The notes: generated by a model not told the origin, from the letters alone. Positions 32,278-42,093 are shown, counted from the stretch's first letter. The stretch: DNA of 64,000 nt from Pseudomonadota bacterium (GCA_018241685.1 JAFEDJ010000064.1:1-64000), one strand, 5' to 3'. Numbers and translations: made by a program.

Positions 32278-34305
32278 TCACCCCTCCCCGTCCGGCAATC
32301 GCACGAAGTCCACCAAGGCCTGCACCTCCGCCGACGGCGGCGGTGTCAGCAGACTGACGACAGCGGTGACAATGAACCCCACAGGCACGCCAAAAACCCC
32401 GCAGGAGATCGGATTGATGTCGAACCAGGCCGCATCCATGCTGCCGCCGAAGAAGGTGTGAGTACGCGCGATGTAGAACAGCGTCACGCCCAGCCCGGCC
32501 ACCATGCCGGCCACCGCCCCCCACTTGTTGGCGCGCTTCCAGAAGATGCCCAACACCAGCGCCGGGAAAAAGGCCGACGCGGCAATCGAGAAGGCCAGGC
32601 CGACCATGAACAGGATGCTGTCCGGCCGCATCGACGCCACCCATGCAGCGACCACCGCCACCACCAGCAGCTGCGACTTGGTGATCACCAGGCGGCGCTG
32701 GGTGGACGCGTGGGGATTGACCATCCGGTAGTACAGATCGTGGGACAGGGCGTGGGAGATCGTCAGCAGCAGCCCATCGGCCGTGGACAGCGCCGCAGCG
32801 AGCCCGCCCGCCGCCACCAGGCCCGACACCACGTAAGGCAGGCCGGCGATCTCGGGCACCAGCAGCAGGATCGCATCGCTGTTGATGGACAGCTCGGCCA
32901 GTTGCAGGATGCCGTCGCCGTTAATGTCCTCCACCCGCACCAGGCCTGTGCGTGCCCACGATGCCACCCAATGGGGCAAGGTCGCGATACTGGATCCGAC
33001 CAGGTTGCTGTAGACCTCCCACTTCGCCAGGACCGCGTAGGCCGGTGCCGTCAGGTACAGCAGGGAGATGAAGAACAGCGACCAGAATACCGAATGGCGC
33101 GCCTCACGGACCGTCGGCGTAGTGTAGTAGCGGGTCAGGATGTGGGGCAGCGCCGCCGTACCCACCATCAGAACAAATGCCAGCGCAAGAAAATTGTTGC
33201 GTGCACTGGCCTTGCTTTGTGCATCGTTGCCGGGAAAGGCCTCCGCATGGGCCACCGGATTGACTGATCTCGCAAGGCTGTCCTGACGGACTTTCTCCCA
33301 CTTCAGGCGCGCCTCCTCGGGCGAGTGCGGTAGATCGCGCAGAGCCCGTTCGGCGACGGAGATCTCCCGCGCCGACGCACCGCTGGTGCGCAGCTCATTC
33401 ACGCGCTGGACCTGGGTGATGCGCTCGGTTACCAGCGACTCCGGAAGATCGGCGATCTTCCGCGCGTACTCGTCGGCCCGTGCCCGGTACTGGGCATGCA
33501 CGGCGTTCTCCCGCGGCTCGGAGAACAGCTCGAGTTCCTTGACACCCAGCTCCTGCAGCACCCGGCCATACACCGCCTGGGGCACCGGCACGCCGGTGAT
33601 CTTGTAGGACAGGATGGTCACCGGCACCAGGTAGGCGACGATCAGGATCACGTATTGGGCGACCTGGGTCCAGGTCACCGCCTTCATGCCGCCGAGGAAG
33701 GAGCACACCAGCACGCCCGCCAGGCCGACGAACACGCCGATCTCGAACTCGATGCCGATGAAACGGCTGGTGATGAGGCCGACGCCATAGATCTGCGCGA
33801 CGACATACACGAAGCTGGCCAGCACGCCGGCAAACACGCCGACGACCCGTGCGAAATGCCCCTCGTAGCGGGCACCAAGGAAATCCGGGATGGTGAACTG
33901 GCCGAACTTGCGCAGGTACGGCGCCAGCAGGATCGCCACCAGCACATAGCCTCCAGTCCACCCGACCACGAAGGCCAAACCTTCGAAACCGGCGTAATAC
34001 AGGGTGCCCGCCAGGCCGATGAAGGACGCGGCGCTCATCCAGTCCGCCGCTGTAGCCATACCGTTGAACACCGCCGGCACGCGCCGGCCGGCGACGTAGT
34101 ATTCGGACACATCGGACGTGCGGCTCATCACGCCGATCGACGCATAGATGGCGATCGTCGCGAACAGGAAGATCTGCCCGATCCAGTGGGGCGTCAGCCC
34201 GAAACGCTCCCCCACCGCCAGCAAGCCGACGAAGGCCACGAAACCGAGGGAATAGAGCAGGTAATAACGACGCAGGCGGCGGGAAAAAGCAACAAGGGAT
34301 GTCAT
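32278..34305 (-). CDS. Sodium:solute symporter (SSS family, acetate/monocarboxylate type)
   Basis: A 675-residue inner-membrane Na+-coupled transporter with about 13 TM helices. Landmarks are SEYYVAGRRVPAVFNGMATAADWMSAASF, the Na-site region GGLAAALSTADGLLLTISHAL, and a long charged cytoplasmic insertion near residues 250-350 (YRARADEYARKIADLPESL) typical of the VC_2705-like subfamily. It follows the DUF4212 gene by 12 bases; the pair normally acts as a two-component symporter. With acs and a CbrA-like sensor nearby, acetate or a related short organic acid is the probable substrate. Confidence 0.9.
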   Translation of the reverse strand: MTSLVAFSRRLRRYYLLYSLGFVAFVGLLAVGERFGLTPHWIGQIFLFATIAIYASIGVMSRTSDVSEYYVAGRRVPAVFNGMATAADWMSAASFIGLAGTLYYAGFEGLAFVVGWTGGYVLVAILLAPYLRKFGQFTIPDFLGARYEGHFARVVGVFAGVLASFVYVVAQIYGVGLITSRFIGIEFEIGVFVGLAGVLVCSFLGGMKAVTWTQVAQYVILIVAYLVPVTILSYKITGVPVPQAVYGRVLQELGVKELELFSEPRENAVHAQYRARADEYARKIADLPESLVTERITQVQRVNELRTSGASAREISVAERALRDLPHSPEEARLKWEKVRQDSLARSVNPVAHAEAFPGNDAQSKASARNNFLALAFVLMVGTAALPHILTRYYTTPTVREARHSVFWSLFFISLLYLTAPAYAVLAKWEVYSNLVGSSIATLPHWVASWARTGLVRVEDINGDGILQLAELSINSDAILLLVPEIAGLPYVVSGLVAAGGLAAALSTADGLLLTISHALSHDLYYRMVNPHASTQRRLVITKSQLLVVAVVAAWVASMRPDSILFMVGLAFSIAASAFFPALVLGIFWKRANKWGAVAGMVAGLGVTLFYIARTHTFFGGSMDAAWFDINPISCGVFGVPVGFIVTAVVSLLTPPPSAEVQALVDFVRLPDGEG

Positions 34306-34317
34306 CCGGCAGAGGCC

Positions 34318-34581
34318 TCAGCGATCGTCGCGCACGCCGAACCGGCGATCGAGCCGGTCCATCCACTGCGCATAGAACCAGACGATCGCCAGGAACACCA
34401 GCAAGGCGCCCTGGGCGGCCATATAGAAGCCGAGCGGCCAGCCCATGAAATCGACGGTATTCAGCTCCCCGGCGAACCAGGCCGGCAGGAAACTCACTGC
34501 TGCCCACAGCAGCAGCAAGGCGCCGGTGAGGCGCAGCGTGGCCCTCCAGTAGGCCTGCCTTCTCGTGTCGGTATCACTCAT
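34318..34581 (-). CDS. DUF4212 small symporter-associated membrane protein
   Basis: An 87-residue protein with two TM helices (about residues 16-36 and 47-68) and the motif WYAQWMDRLDRRFGV-like ending (FYAQWMDRLDRRFG). DUF4212 proteins are encoded directly upstream of SSS symporters and are considered their small subunit. It is the first gene of the symporter pair, about 80 bases after the CBS gene. Confidence 0.88.
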   Translation of the reverse strand: MSDTDTRRQAYWRATLRLTGALLLLWAAVSFLPAWFAGELNTVDFMGWPLGFYMAAQGALLVFLAIVWFYAQWMDRLDRRFGVRDDR

Positions 34582-34659
34582 GCATCACTCCCTTGTGCGG
34601 CGACGGCGTCTGGCTGGCGGGCCCGAACAAGGCCCGAGTATAGCGTCCGGCCGTATGGC

Positions 34660-36087
34660 TTATAGTTGGTAGCGCAGCGCAAGCAACTGCTGCAGGCGAC
34701 GCCCCTGACGGAAAGACTCCTTCAGGCGGGCTCGCTCCATCTCGTTGAGCTCGGCCGGCGCTACCTGATTCGGTGGACGGGTTGCCGCCCGCTGGCGACG
34801 CAAGCGCAACAGCTGGATGAAGTCGAAGGCCTCCACGAAGGCCTCCACATCCCGTGGCGCCCAGCCCAGCGCCGTCCCCGTTGCGCGCAGGCGCCCGACC
34901 GTCGAGGTATCGCCGACCCGCAGGGACAAGGCGAGGATGCGCGCGGCATCAACGAAGGGCCGGCTGCCATCGCGCTTCAGATCGAGCAGGCCGCTGCGGC
35001 GATCAACGACAAAATCCCGGAGACGGCCGAGAGGTAGCCCGCCGCTCAGGGCGTTGGTGGCCATGAAGCGCAGGAACAGTCCATTATCGGCGGCGCCCTC
35101 CAGCAACCAGCGCATCAGGCCGGATGCCAGCGCGGCGTCGCCGGCCAGCGCGCGCAGATCGAAGAAGATCGTGCCATTGAGCAGGCTCTCGGGGCTGGCT
35201 GCACGCACCCACTCGGCGAACTGCCCCCGCCATTCGTCCACCGACAGGCACCAGCGCGGGTTGCCGGCCATGATTTCGCCCCGGCACAAAGGATAGCCGC
35301 AGGCATCGAGCAGCCCATTGATGCGCTGTGCAAATGGCAGAAAACGACCACGCAGCGCATCGGTGTCGTCCCGCCCTTCCGGTAGGAAGACCAGACCGTT
35401 GTCCTGATCCGTGGACAGAGTCTGCTCAAGCCGCCCTTCCGAACCGAAACCCAGCCAGCACCAGCGTACAGGCGGTAGCTCAAACTCGCCCTCGGTCAGT
35501 TCGATGGCCTTCTGTACGATCAGATCGTTGAGGATTGAGATCCACTCCCCCAACTGCTGCGCCCCCTCGCCCATATCGACGCGCCCGGCGGCCTCCGCGC
35601 GCAAGCGCTGGGCCGCCTCCGCGAGGGCCTCGGGGCCGTCGACGGCGTGGATCGTCTCGATCAGGTCATCGGTTACCCGCCGCCCGCGCGCATAGAGGTC
35701 ACCGCTGCACAGCACACCGGCAAAACGCCCCTCGTCATCCACCACCACCAGGTGCCGCAGGCCATGGCGCGCGAGGGTCAGCCGGGCCTGATGCATGCTG
35801 GCGTCGAGCGGCAGCGCGACCACGCCGCCCGTCATGACGCCCGCCACCGCCTCGTCGAGGTCACCGGCCGGCAGCGCCACCCGCTGCAGCGCATCACGCT
35901 GGGTCAGGATGCCCAGCGGCAGGCCGCGCAGTGGATCGGTCACCACCACAGTACCGACGCGCTCAGCGCACATGCGGCCGAGGGCATCGCGGACACTGGT
36001 CTCGGGCGATACCGCCACCGGCACGCGGCGCAGAAGGGCCGCCAGGCTGTCGGTACGCACGTCCGTCACAGCCCCGGACATCTCCAT
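34660..36087 (-). CDS. CBS-domain / DUF294 putative nucleotidyltransferase
   Basis: A protein of about 475 residues. A CBS pair (about residues 15-130, with VRDALGRMCAERVGTVVVTD and LRHLVVVDDEGRFAGVLCSGDL) is followed by a DUF294 nucleotidyltransferase-like domain (CWLGFGSEGRLEQTLSTDQDNGLVF) and a helical C-terminal DUF294_C domain. The GSEGR...DQD motif resembles GlnD-type nucleotidyltransferases. It probably controls the adjacent symporter by sensing adenine nucleotides, which is inference from context. The start may be 36087 or the second Met at 36081, which has better spacing to GAGG. It follows the exonuclease gene by 4 bases. Confidence 0.84.
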   Translation of the reverse strand: MEMSGAVTDVRTDSLAALLRRVPVAVSPETSVRDALGRMCAERVGTVVVTDPLRGLPLGILTQRDALQRVALPAGDLDEAVAGVMTGGVVALPLDASMHQARLTLARHGLRHLVVVDDEGRFAGVLCSGDLYARGRRVTDDLIETIHAVDGPEALAEAAQRLRAEAAGRVDMGEGAQQLGEWISILNDLIVQKAIELTEGEFELPPVRWCWLGFGSEGRLEQTLSTDQDNGLVFLPEGRDDTDALRGRFLPFAQRINGLLDACGYPLCRGEIMAGNPRWCLSVDEWRGQFAEWVRAASPESLLNGTIFFDLRALAGDAALASGLMRWLLEGAADNGLFLRFMATNALSGGLPLGRLRDFVVDRRSGLLDLKRDGSRPFVDAARILALSLRVGDTSTVGRLRATGTALGWAPRDVEAFVEAFDFIQLLRLRRQRAATRPPNQVAPAELNEMERARLKESFRQGRRLQQLLALRYQL

Positions 36088-36091
36088 GGCC

Positions 36092-38257
36092 TCAGTACTT
36101 GACCCGCGCGTAATAGGTCTTCTCGGACGCACGGCGGGCTTCGCCGAGGGTCCGGATGCCCATTTCCGCCAGCAGCGGAATCATGCGCAGGAACACCTCG
36201 CCGGTGACGATCGCGTCCCCCAGCGCAGTGTGCCGCCCCATCACGCTGACCCCCATGCGCTCGGAGATCGCCTCGAGGCGGTGGGACTCCTGGGACGGGT
36301 GCAGCACCGCCGACAACAGCAGCGTATCGAGCACCGGCTGCGCAAAGCGGATACCGGTGCTGGCCTCCTTCAATTGCAGGAAGCGCATGTCGAAGGCCGC
36401 GTTGTGGGCCACCAGCACCGTATCCTCGGCGAAGGCATGGAAGGCCGGCAGCACCTTGCCCATCGTCGGCTGGCCGGCAAGCATGTCCGGCGTGATGCCG
36501 TGGATCCGGGTCGACGCCTCCGGCAGTTCGCGCTGCGGATCCACCAGCTGGTCGAAGGATTCCGACTTGCGCAGCTTGCCATTGACGATGCGGGTCGCGC
36601 CGATCTGGATGATCTCGTCGCCTTCCGAAGGATTGAGCCCGGTGGTCTCCGTGTCGAAGACCGTGAAGGTCAGTTCCGACAGCCGGCAGTCATCCAACTC
36701 GTGGCTCGCCGGCGTCTGCTTGAACAGGTCGAAATCATAGTATTCGGGCCGGCTGTCGCCCTTCAGGTAGGCCGCGGCCTCTAGTTGCTCCTGGGGGATC
36801 GCCGACGGCAGCAGCAGGCGGAAGAAGGCGCGGTGCTGGGTCTTCTCCCGCTGCAGCCAGATCTCGCCGTCGTGGCGCTCGATGACGTCGCGCACCGTCA
36901 GCGGCGAGCTCTCGCCGGCGAAGGTCATCGGTTCCAGCTCCCAGGCCATCACCGTCTCGGTGCTCATCGCCTGGCCAGACCAGATCAGGTCCAGATGGGC
37001 GAGGCGCCCGGCGGCGCTGAGGCGGAAACGCACCTCGCGCACCTCGAACTCGTCGGACAGGCGGCTGGCCAGGTAGCCGATGGCCTGCAGCAGCGAGAAG
37101 CTGTCCACCTTCACCCACACCTGCGGGTCCACATCCTCCAGCTTGGTCGGCAGCCCCAGCTTCTTCTCGATGCGCCGCTGGGCCGCGGCGATCAGATCGG
37201 CCCCCAGCATCTCGTCGAGGGGCCAGCGGGTCTTGAGGGAGTCGGCGAAGGCATTGGCCGTCTCGTCGAGGCGCATGCTCATGCCCTGCACCTCGTCGCG
37301 GATCACTTTCAGGAAGCGGTCCTTCAGTTCGGCGTCGAGGTCCGGATATTCCAGCATCTCCGCCGCCGCCCGCAGGTTGGCCAGCGCCGAGCGGCTGCCC
37401 TCGGTGAGGGTATGCAGCATCTGGTCGCGGCGGGTTTCCATCTCGAAGTTGCGCGTGATGTTGTCGAGCATCAGCACGAAGCCCGAAACGGTCGGCTCGC
37501 CCTCCGCCTCCCCGCTGCCCAGCACCGGCGCCATCTGCACGCGCAGCAGCTGACCGGCGCGGGTGGTGGTCACGAAATTCGCCACCGGCTGGGCGCTGCG
37601 CTGGCGGATGCGCTCCTGCACGCTTTCAAGGGCGTGGGCGATCAGGCTGCGCTCGAAGACCATGTAGATCGAGCGGCCGAGCCCGATGATCTCCCCGCCC
37701 CCCGCCGCCGTCGGGGTGTCCGACATGGCCTTGAACTGCAGGCGGGCACGGTTGTTGTAGAGCAGGATGCGGCCGTCGAGATTGCAGACGACGACGCTCT
37801 GGTTGAGCTCGGACATCAGCGCCGCCAGCCGGTTGCGCTCCTCCTCCACCGAGCGGCGGGCCTCGACGATGCGCGCTTCGACGTCCTCCTGCAGGCTACG
37901 CCGCTGGTCCGCCAGTTGATTGACCGACTCGGCGATGCGCTGCAGCTCCGGCGAACCCATCGGCTTGACGCGGCGAGCTGGATCGGTGCCGACGATCAAC
38001 CCGACTTCGTCGGCCAGCTTGGCCGGCACCACGAAGGCCTCCTCGGCGAAGGACTTCATCAGCGCAGCAGCAGCCCCGGCCCCCACCAGCCCGATCATGA
38101 TCAGCAGGCCGATGCGGGGGTGCAGGATGGGCTCCAGCACTTCACGCTCGGCGGGCGCGAGATCGCGCCACAGGGCGACGCCGGTCACCGCAAGAACGCC
38201 CACGACCAATGCGCAGGCGGCCAGGATCACCAGCCCCTGCCTGGATTTGACACTCAC
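36092..38257 (-). CDS. Membrane sensor-kinase-like protein fused to a DnaQ-type 3'-5' exonuclease
   Basis: A 721-residue chimera. Two N-terminal TM helices (about 8-30 and 48-68) are followed by a HAMP-like/coiled-coil region, a PAS-like domain (SVVVCNLDGRILLYNNRARLQFK), a degenerate kinase region without the phospho-accepting His, and a C-terminal DEDDh exonuclease (about 525-715). The exonuclease has FDTETTGLN, HNAAFDMRFL and HTALGDAIVTGEV, so its catalytic residues look intact. I choose a GTG start with GGAGGT upstream. It lies between the receiver gene and the CBS gene in the acetate-signalling cluster. The role of the nuclease is unknown. Confidence 0.84.
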   Translation of the reverse strand: MSVKSRQGLVILAACALVVGVLAVTGVALWRDLAPAEREVLEPILHPRIGLLIMIGLVGAGAAAALMKSFAEEAFVVPAKLADEVGLIVGTDPARRVKPMGSPELQRIAESVNQLADQRRSLQEDVEARIVEARRSVEEERNRLAALMSELNQSVVVCNLDGRILLYNNRARLQFKAMSDTPTAAGGGEIIGLGRSIYMVFERSLIAHALESVQERIRQRSAQPVANFVTTTRAGQLLRVQMAPVLGSGEAEGEPTVSGFVLMLDNITRNFEMETRRDQMLHTLTEGSRSALANLRAAAEMLEYPDLDAELKDRFLKVIRDEVQGMSMRLDETANAFADSLKTRWPLDEMLGADLIAAAQRRIEKKLGLPTKLEDVDPQVWVKVDSFSLLQAIGYLASRLSDEFEVREVRFRLSAAGRLAHLDLIWSGQAMSTETVMAWELEPMTFAGESSPLTVRDVIERHDGEIWLQREKTQHRAFFRLLLPSAIPQEQLEAAAYLKGDSRPEYYDFDLFKQTPASHELDDCRLSELTFTVFDTETTGLNPSEGDEIIQIGATRIVNGKLRKSESFDQLVDPQRELPEASTRIHGITPDMLAGQPTMGKVLPAFHAFAEDTVLVAHNAAFDMRFLQLKEASTGIRFAQPVLDTLLLSAVLHPSQESHRLEAISERMGVSVMGRHTALGDAIVTGEVFLRMIPLLAEMGIRTLGEARRASEKTYYARVKY

Positions 38258-38301
38258 GATGGAACCTCCCGAACGACGCGCCTTGTCCCCTTCGACGGGG
38301 C

Positions 38302-38676
38302 TCAAGCCGGGAGCTCCAGCAGGGCCTTGACCTTGGTCACCAGTTCCCGCGTGGAGAACGGCTTGGTCATGTAGGCATCGGCGCCCATCGCCAGTCCCTT
38401 GGCCACCTCGGTCTCGCGCCCCTTGGCGGTCAGCATCAGGATGCGTGTCCCCTGCAGCGCAGGTTCGGCACGGATTTCCTGGCACACCTCGTAGCCGTTC
38501 TTGCGCGGCATCATCACGTCGAGCAGCACCAGGTCGGGCGCTTCGCGGCGCACCAGATCGAGGGCCTCCTGCCCGTCACTGGCGATGCACACCGTGAAGC
38601 CTTCGCGCTTCATCAGGAATTCCAGAGAAATGACGATGTTCTGTTCGTCATCGGCAATCAGTATTTTTTTAGTCAT
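38302..38676 (-). CDS. Single-domain response regulator
   Basis: A 124-residue receiver with no output domain. It has ILIADDEQNIV (acidic pair), LVLLDVMMPRKNGYE with the phospho-acceptor Asp, MLTAKG, and the conserved Lys in YMTKPFSTREL. GGGAGGGG precedes the ATG. It lies 74 bases downstream of the SSS-kinase gene and is its natural partner. Without a DNA-binding domain, it must act through protein contacts or a phosphorelay. Confidence 0.93.
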   Translation of the reverse strand: MTKKILIADDEQNIVISLEFLMKREGFTVCIASDGQEALDLVRREAPDLVLLDVMMPRKNGYEVCQEIRAEPALQGTRILMLTAKGRETEVAKGLAMGADAYMTKPFSTRELVTKVKALLELPA

Positions 38677-38750
38677 CTATCCCCTCCCTCTTCGTCGTCC
38701 CGGCTGGAAGCGCAGACGCGCGGCTCCGGCCGGGTGCGAGCCTTTGTAGT

Positions 38751-41504
38751 TTATCTTGCCTCATCTTTCGTTTCTGTTGATTTGCCGCAAGGCAACAGAA
38801 ACGAGAAACATGCGCCCGCCCCCAGCAAACTCTCAACCCATAACCGGCCGCCGTAGTGCTCGACGATCTGTCGGCTGATCGGCAGACCAAGGCCGGTTCC
38901 CTGGGGCTTGTCCGTCATCGCGTCTCCTCCCTGACGGAACTTCTCAAAAACGATGGCCTGTTCTTCGAGACTCAGCCCCGGCCCATTGTCGCGCACATCG
39001 ACACGCAGGCCTTCTGCCGTCTCGCATAGCACGACGGCTACCCGTCCCTTGCCCTGCAATACGAACTTCACCGCATTGGACAGCAGGTTGAGCACAACCT
39101 GCACGAGACGATCCCTGTCCGCCAGCAGGAGCGGCACCCGGACAGGCAGTTGCACTTCGAGTTCGACCTTCTTGTCCTTGAACAGCTGGCTGGTGGCAGC
39201 GACAGCCTGCTTGACGACGTCGACCAGATTGACCTCTCCGTTGTGCCATTCGGCGTGACCGGACTCCAGCTTGGCCATGTCGAGAACCTGATTCACCAGA
39301 CGCGTCAGGCGTTCGGTCTCGCTCACGATGATGCCCAGGAAACGGGTCCGGTCGGCCACGTCGATGTCGGGATCTTCCAGCAGCATCTCGGAAAAGGCCC
39401 GGATCGAGGTCAGCGGCGTGCGCAGCTCATGGGTTACCGACGACATGAAATCGTCCTTCAGGCGGTCCACTTCCTTGAGACGTTCGTTGGCGGCGCGCAG
39501 CTCACGCGTAGCGGCCTCGAGCTCCTGCGACTTCTGCTCCAGCCGATGGGAATAAGCCAGGATCTGGGATGTTTCGTCGAGGATGTCCATCACCTCGTCG
39601 AGACCCAGCGGTTCCTCCTGAACGACCGAAGCCACCATGACCCGTGCCGATGCGCTGCCGATGGCCCCTGCCAGCGTGGTTTCGGCAAAGTGCACCAGCC
39701 CCGCGTCCGCCTGCAGAGCCTCCACTCCGGCAACTCCGCGGCTCTCCGCGTAGTCCGCGAAAACCTTGTAGGCACGCTCCCGTCCGATGAAGCGCCCGAT
39801 CAGCGGCAGCAGGTCATCAACCTGCGCACGACCTCGCCAGAACGCCTCACCGTCGGGCCTGGACTGCTTGAAGACGTCCACGAACAATGTGGCCTGTCCC
39901 GCTTCCACCGCATTCGGACGCCGCCGCAGGGAAACCCAGGCATAGGCGCCGATATTGGCGAGCAAGCTCCAGTACAGGCTATGGGCGATCGGATCGATGC
40001 CCTGCAAGCCGAACAGTTCCTGCGGACGCAGATCCTCGATGCCGAACAATCCGGTGTGCAGGAAATCGGCCGGCAGCCAGCCCGATTTGGCAAAGGACGG
40101 CAGCAACAACGTATACAGCCACACCGCAAAACCGCAGGACAGCCCCGCCAGCGCCCCGTCCCGGGTGGCCCCCCGCCAGTACATGCCGCCCAGCATGGCC
40201 GGCGCAAACTGGGCCACCGCGGCAAAACTGATCAGTCCGATGCTCACCAGCGCATGAGCCTCACCGGCAAAGCGGAAATACAGATAGCCCAACAGCAGGA
40301 TCAGCACGATCGCCAGGCGCCGGATTCCCAGCAGGAAGCCGGACAAATCCCCCTCCCCCTGCAGCGGCAACCAGCGATAGCGCAGCAGAAAGGGCATCAC
40401 CAGGTCGTTGCAGACCATCGTCGACAACGCGATTGTCTCGACGATCACCATACCGGTCGCCGCCGACAGGCCGCCGATGAAGACCAGCAACGCCAGCCAG
40501 CCATCCCCGAAGGACATCGGCAAGGTGAGCACGAAGGTGTCGGCATCCACGTCCTGTCCCGCGAAATGCATCAGCCCGCCCAGCGCGATGGGCAGCACGA
40601 AGATGTTGATCAGCAGCAGGTACAGCGGGAATTGCCAGATCGCCCGGCGCAGGTGGTTTTCATTGACGTTCTCGACCACGCCCACCTGAAACTGCCGCGG
40701 CAGGAACATCAGCGCCAGCATGGACAGGAGCGTCATCGCAAACCAGCTGCCATAGCTGTTGCCGCTGGCCCCCATGGTCATCAGGCGTTCCAGTTCGGGA
40801 TAGTCGGCTGCCCGGGAAAACAGATCGTCAAAACCGTCGAAGATCCAGAAAGTGACGTAAGCCCCAACGGCCAGGAAGATCAGCAACTTGACCAGGGATT
40901 CAAAGGCCACCGCCGCCACCATGCCTTCGTGGCGCTCGGTGGCATCCAGGTGACGGGTACCGAAGAGGATCGTGAAGGCGGCCATGATCAGCGCGATGTA
41001 CAGCGTCGTGTCCGTCAGCCACGGCAGGTTTGCCGTCTTCGCCGGCATGACGATCGCCGGATACTGCATGAGGATCGCAAAGCTGGTCGACACCGCCTTC
41101 AACTGCAGCGCGATGTAGGGGATCACGCCGAGCACCGCGATGACCGTCACCAAGCCACCGAGCAGTTGGCTCTTGCCGTAGCGGGACGCAATGAAGTCGG
41201 CGATGGACGTGATCCGCAATGTCTTGCTGATCCGCACCATCTTTAGCATCACGAACCACCACAGTCCGACGACCAGGGTCGGTCCCAGGAAGATCGGCAC
41301 GAAGCCGAGCCCCGACGAGGCGGCCCGCCCGACGCTGCCGTAGTATGTCCAGGTCGTGCAATACACCGCCAGGGACAGGGCGTAAATGGACGGATTGGCA
41401 ATGATCGAACGCCCGGCGTCAGCACGCTTGTCCCCCGCATAGGCCACCGCGAACAACAGCAGCAGGTACAGGAAGGACACGACGACGATCATGGTGCCAG
41501 TCAT
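38751..41504 (-). CDS. CbrA/CrbS-like hybrid: SSS transporter domain fused to histidine kinase
   Basis: A 917-residue membrane sensor. Residues 1 to about 500 are an SLC5/SSS transporter domain with about 13 TM helices (YCTTWTYYGSVGRAASSGLGF near the start). Next come a soluble linker that may include a STAC-like segment (about 520-600), a coiled coil (LEQKSQELEAATRELRAANE), HisKA with the phospho-His in SSVTHELRTPLTSI, and HATPase_c (NLLSNAVKF, DNGPGLS, GTGLGLPIS). Relatives CbrA and CrbS couple substrate transport to signalling and control acetate or histidine use. The start at MTGTMIVV has GGGGAG upstream. It is 52 bases downstream of a small membrane protein gene. Confidence 0.93.
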   Translation of the reverse strand: MTGTMIVVVSFLYLLLLFAVAYAGDKRADAGRSIIANPSIYALSLAVYCTTWTYYGSVGRAASSGLGFVPIFLGPTLVVGLWWFVMLKMVRISKTLRITSIADFIASRYGKSQLLGGLVTVIAVLGVIPYIALQLKAVSTSFAILMQYPAIVMPAKTANLPWLTDTTLYIALIMAAFTILFGTRHLDATERHEGMVAAVAFESLVKLLIFLAVGAYVTFWIFDGFDDLFSRAADYPELERLMTMGASGNSYGSWFAMTLLSMLALMFLPRQFQVGVVENVNENHLRRAIWQFPLYLLLINIFVLPIALGGLMHFAGQDVDADTFVLTLPMSFGDGWLALLVFIGGLSAATGMVIVETIALSTMVCNDLVMPFLLRYRWLPLQGEGDLSGFLLGIRRLAIVLILLLGYLYFRFAGEAHALVSIGLISFAAVAQFAPAMLGGMYWRGATRDGALAGLSCGFAVWLYTLLLPSFAKSGWLPADFLHTGLFGIEDLRPQELFGLQGIDPIAHSLYWSLLANIGAYAWVSLRRRPNAVEAGQATLFVDVFKQSRPDGEAFWRGRAQVDDLLPLIGRFIGRERAYKVFADYAESRGVAGVEALQADAGLVHFAETTLAGAIGSASARVMVASVVQEEPLGLDEVMDILDETSQILAYSHRLEQKSQELEAATRELRAANERLKEVDRLKDDFMSSVTHELRTPLTSIRAFSEMLLEDPDIDVADRTRFLGIIVSETERLTRLVNQVLDMAKLESGHAEWHNGEVNLVDVVKQAVAATSQLFKDKKVELEVQLPVRVPLLLADRDRLVQVVLNLLSNAVKFVLQGKGRVAVVLCETAEGLRVDVRDNGPGLSLEEQAIVFEKFRQGGDAMTDKPQGTGLGLPISRQIVEHYGGRLWVESLLGAGACFSFLLPCGKSTETKDEAR

Positions 41505-41556
41505 GGCGTCTCCCCCACGACAAACAAGCCTGGCGCGTACATCGACGTTTGTCCGG

Positions 41557-41748
41557 CTAACGTTCAATGATCCAGGCCATCAGCGCAATGAGCGCGGCCC
41601 AGATCCCGAACACATAAAGGTAGAGGACGGGAATACCCACCAGACTGGCTTGCATATCGAAAATGGCCAGTATCGGGTAATTGATCGCCATGCAGCCGAA
41701 AAGGAATAGCGCCACCAGGCGCTGCGCGGTCAACGTCGCCTTGATCAT
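41557..41748 (-). CDS. Small two-helix membrane protein
   Basis: A 63-residue protein with two hydrophobic helices (LVALFLFGCMAINYPILAIF and LYLYVFGIWAALIALMAWII). The ATG start has a strong GGGAGGGGAG site. It is the first gene of the SSS-kinase operon; small proteins of this sort are common upstream of CbrA/CrbS-like genes, but I do not recognise a named family. A longer open frame upstream reads through the terminator region and is unlikely to be coding. Confidence 0.7.
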   Translation of the reverse strand: MIKATLTAQRLVALFLFGCMAINYPILAIFDMQASLVGIPVLYLYVFGIWAALIALMAWIIER

Positions 41749-41899
41749 CTCCCCTCCCCGATGCTGCCGTTGTGCTTGTGATCGTTTTATAAACCGAAAC
41801 ACCAGGCTTGGCGAGCGTTTCGGGCCGCATCGCGGCACGGCGCGATGCGGCCCCGGCGGCGACCGGCACAGTCCCGCACACATGAAACCAATGGACGAA

Positions 41900-41926
41900 A
41901 AAAAGGCGCGATGAACGCGCCTTTTT
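41900..41926 (-). terminator. Terminator downstream of acs
   Basis: A stem AAAAAGGCGCG/CGCGCCTTTTT (41900-41910 and 41916-41926) with a 5-base loop has A- and U-tracts on both sides. It lies about 165 bases past the acs stop on the minus strand. The remaining part of 41749-42093 shows only an AT-rich TTTATAAAAC stretch before the small membrane gene, which could be part of its promoter. Confidence 0.85.
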
Positions 41927-42093
41927 CTCCCCCTCGACCCCCGGTCGAACAGCACCGGGTTCCTCCCCTGTTTTTCTTCGACCAGTCCGCGGTCTCCATG
42001 TATTTAGTTTTGCGACAGCCTGTGGGCCACCTGTTGCGGACTGCCCGGCCTCGCGGCCGGGGATGTCGTGCCCAGCAATCGCCGGGCCTGAAA

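Noticed and set aside
39150..41246. Long plus-strand frame opposite the SSS-kinase
   Set aside because: The minus-strand protein has full transporter and kinase motifs; the plus-strand product is a Gln/His/Arg-rich shadow.
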